Positions 1 to 10,346 of a stretch of DNA of 36,256 nucleotides are shown here, piece by piece. This stretch comes from Chara braunii (taxonomy: Eukaryota > Streptophyta > Charophyceae > Charales > Characeae). Where the stretch lies: assembly GCA_003427395.1 (NCBI GenBank), contig BFEA01000224.1, positions 240,623-276,878 of the forward strand, given 5' to 3'. How positions within the stretch are numbered: the stretch's first letter is position 1; every line of letters begins with the position of its first letter. The position numbers and the translations under genes were made by a program. The notes below the pieces were generated by a model, which ran no database searches, was not told where the DNA came from, and was given only the letters and a program-made list of their open reading frames with translations.

Positions 1-92
<92 letters not shown>
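1..92. repeat. (GA)n microsatellite, truncated at window start
   Basis: This is an uninterrupted GA dinucleotide run of about 46 units that begins at the window edge, so its true length is unknown. It is the first GA block of a larger tandem structure: a second GA block lies at 263-337. Confidence 0.97.
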
Positions 93-97
<5 letters not shown>

Positions 98-260
98 CCC
101 ACAACACACCGCACCTTGATAACAAGTGTCTATAAGCCATATTTCTCGTCCGGTTCACCCAAAATGAGGGTGTGTTGTGCATGGGAGAAGACAAGAGTAC
201 CAGGGGGGAGGAAGGAGGGAGCGAGCACACGTGGGCATGCTCTCTCCAGTCGGGGGGGAG

Positions 261-339
<79 letters not shown>

Positions 340-500
340 TCCAAGCATTCCCCCCCTATCAAAAGGCCCCTCATAACGAAAATATACAAGCTTTCTTTCT
401 GGTTCGGCTCAGGGAAATTGAGGGTGCTTTGCATAAGGGGAAAATGGGAGTGCAGGAGGAAAGGGAGGGAGGCAGGGCGTACGAGAGAGAGGGAGATCTG
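93..500. repeat. Two diverged tandem units of ~170 bp, separated by a (GA)n block
   Basis: The stretches 93-262 and 338-500 align loosely in the same order. Both contain a CATAACxA-like start, a TTTCT-GG/CCGGTTCxxC middle, a GAGGGTGxxTTGCAT segment and then G/A-rich sequence (AGGAAGGAGGGAG against AGGAAAGGGAGGGAGG). A GA run follows 93-262 (263-337), and a degenerate AGAGAGAGGGAGA follows 338-500. This suggests a repeat unit of roughly 245 bp carrying a GA microsatellite. The open frames across it are low-complexity Arg-Glu or Ser-Leu repeats, not genes. Confidence 0.6.
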
Positions 501-620
501 ATCTGGACCAATCCGATGGGTTGACCTTATTGGAGGGGTTGATCAGTCAATCAGTCAATTATCGATTTTGTTGTTGTTTAGAAATGAGGAGGGGGAAGAG
601 AACCCCTCCCTCAATACACT

Positions 621-670
621 AAAAAACAAACAAAAAAAACAAACAAAAAAAAAAAAAAAAAAAAAAAAAA
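621..670. repeat. A-rich low-complexity tract
   Basis: This is a run of A with scattered C (AAAC repeats) ending in about 24 A. It could be the poly(A) tail of an old retroposon, but no recognisable retroposon body was identified upstream. Confidence 0.8.
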
Positions 671-671
671 C

Positions 672-1440
672 GTAGTTCGGTAAATGCTGCACCGGGGCGG
701 GGGGGGCAAAGTTTCAGGCATTCAGCCTGTCACGCTCGGCAGGTCTCATTTAGGCTGCCCGGAAAGCCGGTATTGTTGCCTGCATTTGCTTTGTATCAGA
801 AATTGTTTGCAGCTCAATGTTGTGTTGTATAGGAGGCTGTATAGGCATTGTAGCAAAAATACATGATAACCTAGTAAGAGAGGGGAACAGTAGACGCATT
901 AGAGTAAGCCAGGATGTTAGAGAAATATGCGTTACACTATACTATTGTAAATAAGAGGGCATTACACTTCCCAAGCCAAGTGAACCACTTCTCCTTATTG
1001 ACGTTGCTCTGCCCAACACATGCATATTCAACACATGGCAATTGTAGTTTCTTTTCTGCATATTTTTAACCATTAGTCTAATTTGATACTTATCAACATT
1101 GATTACTCGTTGTCCTTCAATCACTTTCATGTGTCTGCTTTTGCATTCTAGTCAAATTTTTGAGTGATGCTTGTTCTCAATGATATGTTCACATATGCCT
1201 TACAACATCCTAGTAATGACTTGCACATTCATGAATCAATAAATTTATACGCACTAGTGATCCATGGTTACAATCGATCGTCAATGAGCATCTCTCTATT
1301 CTCAAGACTTTCTTGAAATGTTCCCACAATACTTTCACTGTATAGCAATCCCACCAGATGTGTTTTTCTATCTCAACCTCTCATTCGCATGTTTTGCACA
1401 TTATGTCAACTTCTTTTTTTTCCCCCCTTAAACTATTTAG
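672..1440. other. AT-rich intergenic sequence, nothing recognised
   Basis: I see no protein family, RNA gene or clear repeat in this stretch. The open frames are about 60 codons long and show no recognisable motif. Confidence 0.5.
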
Positions 1441-1618
1441 GGATGCTGAGGTGCAGGATCTTCTAAAGATGTAAAAAAAAACGGATTTTAGGGAATACTC
1501 ATTTATAGAACTATAAGCCATTTTTAGTAGTTAGGTAAAAACCAAAATCTGCGAAAATTAATTTATAGGACTATAAATCAATTTTGACGTTAACAATAAA
1601 ACCATTAGCAAAAAATAT

Positions 1619-1692
1619 ATGTTATTTAAAATAAGAACACAAACAACTTTTGTCAGGGAGACACCTTCAAATTCTTAGCCAGACACGAGTTT
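1619..1692 (+). repeat. Copy of the AT-rich MITE core (copy A)
   Basis: The core reads TATGTTATTTAAAA, AACAACTTTTGTC, then TCAAATTCTTAGCCAGACA. The same order of blocks recurs at 2382-2462, 4632-4709, 35052-35120, 35250-35326, and reversed at 33122-33192 and 35513-35560. Element ends were not resolved. GATGTAAA near 1464 and its complement TTTACATC near 1830 may be remnants of terminal inverted repeats. Confidence 0.6.
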
Positions 1693-2225
1693 AAAATAAA
1701 AAAATATGGAAAAAAAATAAAATAAACAGTAAAAAATAATATGTTCGCTCAGGTACGGATCCTACGGGATAATATATTTGAAAACATGTTTGAGCGTTCG
1801 AAAAACCTTCGAATATGCTCATCGTGCTTTACATCTTACAGGACTATAAACATGATTTTTTTAGATAAAAAAAAAATCAGATATCTCAGTTCTTGAACAT
1901 ATGGTGCTTCACCAAGTAGTGATTTTATATGAAAAAACCTGCTTTTCTACTCACCACTTCGAGTGGTTCTCAAAAAGTAATTTTTTATTTTTTTTTTCGC
2001 GATTGTTTTACTTCACTTAGAATTTTGTTCGTGGAGGAGGCCTGAAAAACGTACTATCATGATCTTGAATACATTTCATGCAAACCTAAAAATTTGTTTT
2101 GTTAGGTTTTCACGAATTCTCAGTTAATTTTGCCTGCAACCACATAACTTCTTTTTATCTCGGTCATTTTGAAAACGTATGTTATTCCTACGAAATTACA
2201 TACGTTAATTTTTTTATACTGCAAC

Positions 2226-2998
2226 CAGGGTTGCCGGCGTTCGGGACGGGCCGAACACCCGAACTCGAACACCCGAACGTTTGGGACCCCCTCTCTACGC
2301 GTTCGAACGTTCGCCCGAATGCGGAACCAAAAAAAAAAAAAAAAAGAAACAAAAAAGTTTCCAAAAATTCTCAAAATAAAATATGTCATGCAAAAGAATA
2401 AACTAAACAACATTTGCCTCAATTGTACATCCAAATGCCTTACCAAATTTGAAATAAAAATCAAATACGAAAAATAAATAATATTAATGAAAATAAAAAA
2501 AATAAAATGAGAATGAAATTATTGCGTGGGCGAGCAAGTTTTTGACACCGCCATCTTAGGCGATTTTTCATTTTTTTTTGGCTTTGTCAAATGCCATTAA
2601 ATCATATTCATATGTATCTTACATAATAGAGAACCTACAAATAAAGTTTTAAAAACTAATAATTTTTTTCAGGCCCCGAAATAAAGGGAAAAATAAAAGT
2701 GAAAAGAGAAAAAAAAAACAAGTTAGTGAGTGGGAAAGCAAGTTTTGACACCATCATCTTTGCCGATTTTTCATTATTGTTTGGCTTCACAGAATGTCTT
2801 CAAAATTAAGAGACAGGTAGCTTACATAACAGAAAACTCACAAAAAACAAATCAGGAAAAAATAATAATTTTTAGTTACTAAAATAATTTTTTGCGGGGT
2901 CTGAACCCCTTCGAGTTCGGGCCCCGTGCAGGGACCCGAACGCCCAAACGTTCGGGGGTCAGCTTAGGGGCCTCCGTACGTTCGGCTTGGCAACTCTG
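2226..2998. mobile_element. Non-autonomous hAT-like element with 8-bp target duplication (element B)
   Basis: The left end reads CAGGGTTGCCGGCGTTCGG and the right end is its diverged inverse, ending CGGCTTGGCAACTCTG. Directly outside both ends lies ACTGCAAC (2218-2225 and 2999-3006), a perfect 8-bp duplication as hAT transposases make. The subterminal arms consist of short CCGAACG-type repeats. The interior is AT-rich and holds the shared core at 2382-2462. There is no transposase frame, so mobilisation would need a transposase supplied in trans. Confidence 0.88.
2515..2875. repeat. ~200-bp tandem duplication inside element B
   Basis: Two units start near 2523 (GCGTGGGCGAGCAAGTTTTT) and near 2725 (GAGTGGGAAAGCAAGTTTTG). 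Both continue with GACACC, CATCTT, CGATTTTTCATT, a TTACATAA block and AATAATTTTT. They are diverged, so the duplication is old. Confidence 0.7.
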
Positions 2999-3006
2999 AC
3001 TGCAAC

Positions 3007-3519
3007 TGTAATTTTTTAAACCCTATCAATGTTTTTTTGCTTCCGCCTTAAATTTTGATCTACATGCGCTGATATATCATAGATAGTCAACTATGCGCAT
3101 TCCTTTCATTATCCAACTCGTGTCAAAGTTCTCTTCCTATAAATTTTCTTTTTTGTATCTATAATATAGATGTAACAAAACGTTCTTTGAAAAATTGTTA
3201 TCGTATTCTTGTTCCTTTCTCCACGCTTATAATATGGGTGCCCATATGTTTCACTTCACTTTACTATTCAAAAACATTTGCATCATGCGAACATCTCATA
3301 TTAATCATTCATCCTTAAACCAGTAGTACCTTGACCAGTGTTGAAAAATTCAAAGTTCCCAGAAAGTTGAGAGGTACTAAAGGCTTGATATTGATTGCAT
3401 TTTCAAATTACAAAAACAAAAAAGGAAGGGCATTACGGAAGGGCGTGAAGGAGATGTCCTTATATCATTGCGCAAAGAAACAAGTCTACCCTGAAATGTA
3501 ACTTATTTCATTGTTTTAA

Positions 3520-3553
<34 letters not shown>

Positions 3554-4060
3554 TGTTGCCAACGAGGCAGGGCGCGTTCCACGAACAACCTACACTTCGC
3601 AATGGAGGGTGCATTTTCATGTGTACTACATATTTTGTATCCAACTGCTTTCACGTCCAAAAAGTTTTTTTTTTTTTTTCATTCTACCTTGATTACAACA
3701 TGGTTGTAATACTCGTTCAGAAGGCATACTCTTACATGTACTTCAGATTTTGTATGTAGCTGCTTTTACGTCCAAAGAGTCTACATCGATTAATCCAGCA
3801 AATTAAAATTGAATTAGACGCAAAGTGAGTGACTTGCCGCTTTCTTTCTTTCTTTATTTATTTATTTTTGTCTCATTAATAAAATAATTTACGTAGAATG
3901 AATTCAGTATTGAAAATAATTATCGAGGAAGGTAAATTTTTTTTTTTTTTTATCTACTTTATTTTCACTTTATTGACTCGTTATTGTTTCTGAAGAGAAT
4001 AGTTTTTTTTATTAGTTAAAACATTTTTTTGATCTACGCATGAAAAAAAACATAATTTAA
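3007..4060. other. AT-rich intergenic sequence with a T31 tract
   Basis: A T31 run lies at 3522-3552, and shorter T runs lie near 3666 and 3938. After the T31 run, a TACTACATATTTTGTATCCAACTGCTTT segment and a later TACTTCAGATTTTGTATGTAGCTGCTTT segment are related, about 105 bp apart. No gene is recognised. Confidence 0.55.
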
Positions 4061-4134
4061 GTCGCGTTATCTCATTGGAGATAGCCCATCGGCTTTTTAG
4101 ACCGACATACAAAGGTTCGAATCCTTTTACCCCA
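4061..4134 (+). pseudogene. tRNA-like sequence, possibly degenerate tRNA-Lys(UUU)
   Basis: A T-arm with a perfect 5-bp stem and seven-base loop (AAAGG TTCGAAT CCTTT) is at 4111-4127. A D-arm-like TATCTCATTGGAGATA (TCTC/GAGA stem) lies upstream. An anticodon-like arm, TCGGC TTTTTAG ACCGA, would show UUU. Against a working gene, the 3' acceptor strand (TACCCCA) has no partner at the 5' end, and there are extra bases between the D-arm and the anticodon arm. I read it as a relic, perhaps organellar. It could also be chance similarity around the TTCGAAT loop. Confidence 0.35.
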
Positions 4135-4519
4135 ACGATTAATTCTCAAAATAGAAACAAAAATATAAAAAAATGTGAATTAACCCGAGGGTGTTGCTAA
4201 GAAACTGGGAGTAATTTTGACAAAAGTTAGTTGACTATCGATTTGTTTAGTGATTGTTTTTTATTGTGTGATAGTAGTTAGCGAGATTGCAAAGAAGTTT
4301 GAAAAAATGTGACACATAGTTCCTCCGCGGATCTTGAAAATAAAAGAAGTGGAATTTAATATTTCTTCCATTTGACACAAAAATTCAAAGTTGTCAGGCG
4401 GTGAATCATTTTCTGAGCGATCATTACGATCAACTAGTTCTCAAAATTGAATCATCAATCACGAGCTGGTAAATTTGAGCTACAAGCATGTTCTTCTGCA
4501 GAAAAAACTATTTTTTTTT

Positions 4520-4830
4520 TTATGTTCGCGTTCGGAGGCAAACCCGAACATATTCACCCGAATGTGAACTACGCTCAAAACCCTCCGAGCGCGAACATAA
4601 AAAAAAGTCTCAAAAAATATAAAAAACATACATGTTATGTAAAACAATAGTACAAGCAACTTTTGCCTTGGGGTCATGTTCAAATCCTTAGCCAAACATG
4701 AGTGAAAAAAAAAAATTTGATTTTTTTTTTTTTTTTACGACAAAGAATTGTATTCGCCCGAACACGTTCGCGAGCTGTACGTGCGAACGCGTGAACACTT
4801 TCGCGGGAACGAGGGAACGTGGAGGGGATC
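4520..4830. mobile_element. Probable non-autonomous element with GTTCG-type arms (element C)
   Basis: The left arm (about 4523-4600) is built of GTTCGCG/CCGAAC/GCGAACA motifs. The right arm (about 4752-4820) has CGAACACGTTCGCGAGC motifs. Between them lies the shared AT-rich core (4632-4709: ATGTTATGTAAAACA, GCAACTTTTGCC, GGGTCATGTTCAAATCCTTA). Exact ends and a target duplication were not found, so the limits are approximate. Confidence 0.55.
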
Positions 4831-5043
4831 GAACACGTTAACCATACTACGCAGACCTTAGGATTGGTTTCAGAGCTCCCCAAGTAGTCTCATGTGGACC
4901 CTCCGTCAACCATAATGAAGGGGGACAAAGTATTTGGATTCTAAATTCTCATTTTGCAGTTGCGACCATGAAATCGAACGTTTGGAGGCCATTCAGGCTG
5001 ACTCTCATATTCACTTTATGATAGACAGATAAGGTTATGCATT

Positions 5044-5175
5044 TTGAAAATCACAAACAAATTTGTAGGAGCGAAACTATCTACTTTATTAGGAGACAAA
5101 ATTACAAATTATCACACAAAATTAAAAGCGCAAAAAATCGGTGGAGTTGCTTTCGTGGGAGATGAAATTGCACGT
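5044..5175 (+). pseudogene. atp1: atp1 (mitochondrial ATP synthase F1 alpha) fragment, 5' part, interrupted by the retrotransposon
   Basis: The frame reads LSTLLGDKITNYHTKLKAQ, then FVGDEIARC. It ends in the codons GCA CGT where the LTR begins. This matches the N-terminal region of the mitochondrial F1 alpha subunit (pattern ELxTLLExxIxNxxTxL, VGDGIARVYGL) and not the plastid atpA form. The expected ATG start reads TTG here. The remainder continues at 32634 beyond the retrotransposon in the same frame. A free-living gene would encode about 500 residues, and only about 70 codons are seen here. A stop codon interrupts the distal part. I infer a nuclear copy of mitochondrial DNA (NUMT), not a functional gene. 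Confidence 0.8.
5172..5175. repeat. Target-site duplication ACGT, left copy
   Basis: ACGT lies directly before the left LTR (TGTCGG...), and the same four bases follow the right LTR (32634-32637). Keeping one copy makes the atp1 codons GCA CGT GTT TAT (Ala-Arg-Val-Tyr) continuous, which supports a 4-bp duplication over a 5-bp one. Confidence 0.85.
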
Positions 5176-5904
5176 TGTCGGTGCGAATACCCTTACAAGG
5201 GTATCCGCCCTGGTCTTTGCAAACGACAGAAAAATCGTTTGGATTAAAGTTTAAATAGGCCACGCTCGGCGTGGCCGCATCTGTAATTTATGTTGACTAG
5301 GTGGTTGACTAGAGTAAGGAGTGCGTGGGCACGCAAGTTTGAGGCGCGCGTGATTTTCCTTTCTTTTGGTTAAACTGGCAGACGTGGCGTGAATTTTTTT
5401 GGTCAGCATATGTCATTTTTGTTTTGATTGAACTGTTTAGCCTAGGAGTACCTTGTTCATTTGGTTCCGCGTGGTACAATGGACGGGTCAGTGAGCCAGT
5501 GTGGCCTTACGCGGCATCCAGATGATGGGACCTGATGGATTTGGCCGGGTAAGGGTAGCCGCGGCACAGCCGGGAGGTTGGCGCGGCTTTTTATGGTCAT
5601 GTGAGTGAGTGCGGGTCAGGGAATGGCGTGGGGCGGCTCCTTTGACCGCAAAAGGGTCGGGGGCTACCTCTTTATTAGGTGACTCATGCCTGCTGGTACC
5701 AGGCTTGGGCTTAGCCCTATAGGTTACAGCACCGGACTGTATGCAGCAGACACAGGGATCGAGGTCAACGACATGCGATAAGGGAGCGGAGGAGCGCGGC
5801 GAAAAGGGCTTGAGGGGTTGATGGGCCGGTAGGACTATCCCCCTCGCCTTTTTGCTACCACGGGGGCCGCAACTTTTCGTTTGATTACCGCGTGCATTGC
5901 GGTT

Positions 5905-5945
5905 CTTATATGTCCATATATGTATAAGTAAATATATTATTTATC
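5905..5945 (+). promoter_or_regulatory. AT-rich TATA-like cluster in left LTR
   Basis: CATATATGTATAAGTAAATATATT interrupts an otherwise GC-rich stretch and is conserved in the right LTR (about 25228-25262). It is a possible promoter element. The transcription start is not visible from sequence. Confidence 0.25.
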
Positions 5946-6478
5946 TCAAAGTTTAAATACTACTATTATTTGTCCCACCCCATAGGTGGGCGTGAAAATC
6001 GCGCAAAGGGGGCGGGGTATGTTGTAGTCACGGGATTTCCTGCAGTGCAATTGCCGCAGTGATTCGTGGCTGCGCGGGGGTTACCCTGACTGCGCCCGTT
6101 TGACTTAGGACGCAGCGTGGTGGACCTGAAGTGGGATCCAAGGGCCTACCTCGGTGGCGCACCCACGTGCTGTGGAAATACAAACCCGCGTTTGAACTCG
6201 AATGGCGGGACCGGGGCATGGAGCGACGGTCAAGGGGGGGGTGTCCACTTGGGTAGTGCCGAGGGCAGAGGTTACCGTCATCCCGACAGGGTGCCGCAGG
6301 GCCGTGCGATCAAGCGCAAAGGTGTGGAGTGGCCAGTTCGGCCGTTGCATAGCTCTAGTAAGTCCGGGAGTGAACCCGGGCGAGAGAAAAGGGGTGGATA
6401 AAGATGCGAAAAGGTTAAGAAAAGGTAGGGGGCGGAGCGACATTTGGAAGCGCAGCGAGGCGCCAACTGCTAGGAAGA

Positions 6479-6496
6479 GTCCTTCGGGACATCCGT

Positions 6497-6528
<32 letters not shown>

Positions 6529-6588
6529 GGCCCCCGCACAAGGATGAGGAGTATAAAGCGGGGGGGGGCGGCCTCCCCGTTTTTTTTT
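6479..6588 (+). ncRNA. U6 snRNA-like chimeric gene in left LTR
   Basis: The first 69 bases (6479-6547) match plant U6 snRNA with few changes. They comprise a GUCC-UUCG-GGAC 5' stem-loop, TTAAAATTGGAACGATACAG, the ACAGAGA box (6512-6518) that pairs with the 5' splice site, the ATTAGC segment, and the first half of the internal stem-loop through AAGGATGA. U6 homology then stops. The rest is unrelated: GGAGTATAAAG, a G9/CCCCG hairpin and a T9 run (6580-6588), which is a typical Pol III terminator. No plant-type upstream element or TATA box is obvious within about 70 bases upstream. It is present in both LTRs with the core unchanged. It could be a captured pseudogene or an expressed Pol III RNA. 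Confidence 0.85.
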
Positions 6589-7141
6589 GTTTGGATTAGT
6601 ACTGTCGGAGTTCATTCGATGGTATCTTGAGGGCGCGGCCGCATTACTCGCCGGGGTGCGCTGGAGTACGGGTTGGCGACAACGAGGAGCGGTGAAGGCA
6701 GGCAGCGGCACAGCGGAGGGTAGACATTTGGAGCAGCGGGTGTGAGACGGACGCTAGCAAGGGGAAGGGACGGAATGGGACAGGATCCCGCCACAGATGC
6801 ATGCTAAGCGGAGCAGCGAAGCGGGCAGTAAGCGGTAGTGAGCGGACCAGCGGGGTGCGAAAAGGCAAAGGGGGAAAGACAAATGCATTGGGACGGAGTT
6901 CGGGGCCGGGTGCATGCGGGGTAAAGGTGAAGGAGGCTCGGCTGTGGGAGAACGGGCGCTGGGTCGAACAGAGGCGGGGAACTACTATGCAACGGCGAGC
7001 GGAAAGGCGGGGCGCAACGTTGAAGAGTGACGGGCAGCAGCGAAGGGGAAAAGAGAGGGAATGAATCCGGGCGCGTTTCGGGGCCGGATTCTTTCGAAAA
7101 AGGAAGAAGAGGAAGCAAGTGTAGTTTGCTCATCTCTACGT

Positions 7142-8639
7142 GGAATCAGGCGAGATAAGATTCGTGTTCGGGGTTTTGACGGCGGGCGATTCTACTTTCG
7201 AGGTCAGTTCTAGTCAAAGGTCAGTAGGATTAGAGGTAGAAGTAGAGGTTAGTGCGCGGAGTTATGGCGATGGCGGAGGCGTAGGGAGTAGAAAGTGAGA
7301 GTTCGCTCGATTCCTGATGAGATCGGTCGAACTAAAGTGCTGAGCGGGGATTTTTTTTTATGAAGTGAAGCCGATGGCGAGATCGGATCCAAGTGTTAGC
7401 TCATAGATTTGCGGGGGTAGCATTTCGGGGTTGCGCTCGAATCGCGTTGGCTGTTTGCAACTGAACCTGGCCGTAGTCGTGGCCAGGTACGTATATCGCG
7501 GGAAGGTAAGTGCCTCACTCGATTGTTTTTCGGAATCAAGCCTGGGGAATAGCTGATCCGTAGTTCAGGGGTGGGCACTCACCTGTTGACCAGTGCATGG
7601 CTCCGTTGTAGGCTGCGGTTCGGGTATGCAGCAAGTTAGAGGGGGAAACCTGGAGAAACGGGATCCTAGGATGGCAATGTGTCTTTCCACGTCTGAGTGG
7701 AAGATTCAGTCGACTGTGCGCATTTCGATCCGCCTACAAACAATAGCCCAAAAACACAACGTGTCCGCCGACACTAAGGCAGAAGAGTGGTCGGGTGTTG
7801 TTGTTTGGATTATTGACAGTGGGTGCAGTGGTTACGGTCCGAGCGCGCAGAGAGAGAGAGAGGGAGAGAGGCTACGTACCGGAGCAGAGAAGGTGACGGG
7901 TGCCTGCCGGGGTTACTCTTTGACTCAGTACGTGGTGGGGCTCTATAGTCTACGGACTTCAGTTGCGATCTGAGCTGGTAGGATGCTGCCCTGCCCCGTG
8001 TGTGGCACTGCGCATTCAAAGTCCGCGACTGTGTAGACTGTGCATCTGCAACAAGTTTAGTCTGGGTACTACTAAAAAAGTCGAACTGTGCTACTGTCCG
8101 TGCCTGCGGGCTTGTTACTAATCCTAGGTTTTGCTGCCAAACAAGGGTCAGGGATGCATGTGCTGAGCTACCGTGGTTAGTAGTCCTGCCCATTCGGGCA
8201 GTAAGCTTCATTTGAGTCAGTGCAGTGAGGGTTGGGGGTACCACTATGTGGTCAGGCAGTGCTGCGATTTATGGGGATCAACTAGGGAAAGGCTGACAAC
8301 TGTTGCCACCAACTGTTGACAGCGGCATACTGAGGCCAGCTACTACGGATAGTAGTTGTTGTTTGTTGGTTGGACCCAGATGCCAATGTTCTCAGACTAT
8401 GGGCTGTATTTTCGGTGTGGGAAAGAGACTGGTGAAGGGCGAGGCTGCTGTGTGCTGCGGCTGTTGCCGCGGACGGCACAATGGCTGCTGACTGTTACGG
8501 CGGACTGCACACAGACTGTTGTTATAGACTGTGCGCCGCTGCTGCCCTTGACTGCCCACAGGCAGTGACCAACTGGTGGAGGCCGCTGCTATTGATCGCT
8601 GCCTACTACTACATATCGCAGCAGTTATCACTTGACTGT
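7142..8639. repeat. LTR segment without differences from the other LTR
   Basis: This ~1498-bp stretch shows no difference from 26465-27962 in the lines I compared, and all translated frames in it are identical. The ~480 bp before it differ at about 33 positions by hand count, and the sequence after 8640 again differs at several percent. Confidence 0.8.
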
Positions 8640-9311
8640 TGCAGTCCACGGTGCCATGACGGATGAGCTTGGGGGAGTGATTGAGCCTTGGAGGGAGGGG
8701 TTATCGCTGCGGATTGGAGAAGTCGCCAGACGGGCGGCTTCAACAGTTGATTCAGAGTTTGACCAAGCTAATACATTGGCCTCCATTGCGGGGCCCTCAG
8801 GCGCATCCAGGTAACAAGGCCTTCTCCAGTAGGCTTGAGAGCACCTCCCTTGTATCTGAGAGTCTCAAAATCATCTCTTTCTACCCTTCTTACTCTAAGT
8901 CTGGTCTTGTTCTGCGGGGAAGGCGGCAGGCGGGATTGCAACCCGTAGGACCGCATCAAGACTCTGTGGGGAGTCCACCTACCGATTGCGGGAGCTCTGC
9001 CGGAGCCTAGGTGAGGCTCTGGAGGCAGGGAATTGACAGGTAACCTTTGCGCTTCCCTCTATACACCCTGATTATAACCCCTATCTGTATCTCCCATTGC
9101 ATCGCTGACTGGATATATGACATGCAACCTTACTTTATTTTCGGTTTGACTTTCAGGACACTTAACAAGACTAAGTAAAGGAATGTCTGTTCAAGTTTCA
9201 GTTTCAACTTTGTTGACTGCATGAAAGCAAATTGTTAGAAGGAACTGCATCTGAAAAAAGGCAGGATGGGGTTTTGTTTTGTATGATGGTTGATGGGCCG
9301 TTTGGCTAGGG

Positions 9312-10240
9312 AGTCCCCATAAGTTTGGGTAATCCCAGTGCTTTGTTTTATTTTCGTTTTGCATGGAGAAGTCAGACCCTTCTACAAGTTTAGGGGGTCT
9401 GGTTACTCTGAAGGCTGGGATGTCCCCATTAGTTTGGGGAGACCCAATGATATGGTTTGCATGGAGGGTCAGACTATTCTGTAAGTTCAGGTGGCTTGAT
9501 TGCTCTGACCTGTGAGGGGTTTGACTGTGCTTGATTTTCAAGGACTCAGGGCACTCAATAAGTTTTTCTGTCTTGGGTTGCTTTGTTTTCATTGAGATTT
9601 TACTCGTTTATTTGGTTTCTGAACGAGGAGACCAAGCTGTTCTGTAAGTTCAGGTGGCTAAGTCTCTTCCTGCTCTTTATTCTAAAGAATTAATCTTGGC
9701 TTAGAGGCAGACCCTTCTGTAAGTTAAGGGGTTTTGACTCGATGCCACACACATGTTGGTTTAGCTAGAAATGAATTTGGCGGAGAGTTGGACCCTTCTG
9801 TAAGTTCAGGGGGTCTGGCTCAAAGCCTCGCACATGCTAGAACCCAAAGGTTATAACTTAGCTATGCTTTTTTATTACTCTATTTGAGAACGAGCTAATG
9901 AGACTGTTCTATAAGTTAAGGTGGTTTGATTATAGCCGTATCACAACCTGAACAGGGTACAACTAAGAATAAAATTGATGGTAAACTAGGGCAGGCTGAA
10001 CTAAAAGTTAGTTCAGTCATATGCAGCCTTAGAAGACAAAGGTAAAGATAAGTATATATAACTTGGATACTTTAAACAGTGCAGGGCGACAAAAGTGGTC
10101 TAGTCATGTACCCAAAGAAGAGAAAAGTAGTTGTGCCCTCTGTTTGTGTATATTTGGCCAAGTCAGAACGCTCTATAAATTTAGGTATTCTGACTCTAGG
10201 CGTGGCTAAGTTGGGCTGTTCTGTAAGTTCAGACGGCCTG
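9312..10240 (+). repeat. Family of ~10 dispersed hairpins with TAAGTT-type loops (left LTR)
   Basis: Ten copies of the pattern TTCTrTAAGTTyAGG lie near 9322, 9386, 9429, 9481, 9647, 9720, 9801, 9911, 10176 and 10222. Many are framed by complementary arms whose sequence varies: CAGACCC/GGGTCTG (9373/9395), GTCCCC/GGGGAGAC (9422/9436), GACCC/GGGTC (9791), GTCAGAA/TTCTGAC (10161-10193). The spacing is irregular (about 45 to 265 bp). The same set occurs in the right LTR. Confidence 0.8.
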
Positions 10241-10250
10241 ACCTATGCCT

Positions 10251-10258
10251 TATATAAG
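10251..10258 (+). promoter_or_regulatory. TATA-box candidate in left LTR
   Basis: TATATAAG, in the context CCTTATATAAGCTGGGG, is a canonical TATA match. It is conserved at 29573-29580. No other evidence of a start site. Confidence 0.25.
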
Positions 10259-10346
10259 CTGGGGATAATGGGTTAAATCATTGAGAGATCATGAACTATT
10301 GTTTGTTCAGGTTGACTTTGGGATGGTGAGAGTACTTACCTTTGTG

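Noticed and set aside
116-524. Open frames of Arg-Glu or Ser-Leu repeats
   Set aside because: They are translations of the GA microsatellite and have no protein family character.
5044-5247. Complete small gene of 67 codons at the LTR border
   Set aside because: Its first two thirds are atp1-derived and the rest is read into the LTR, so the frame is an accident of insertion.
7593-8244. Frames of 126 and 144 codons on opposite strands, identical in both LTRs
   Set aside because: The whole DNA section is identical, so amino-acid identity is no evidence of coding. The two frames overlap antisense and show no domain.
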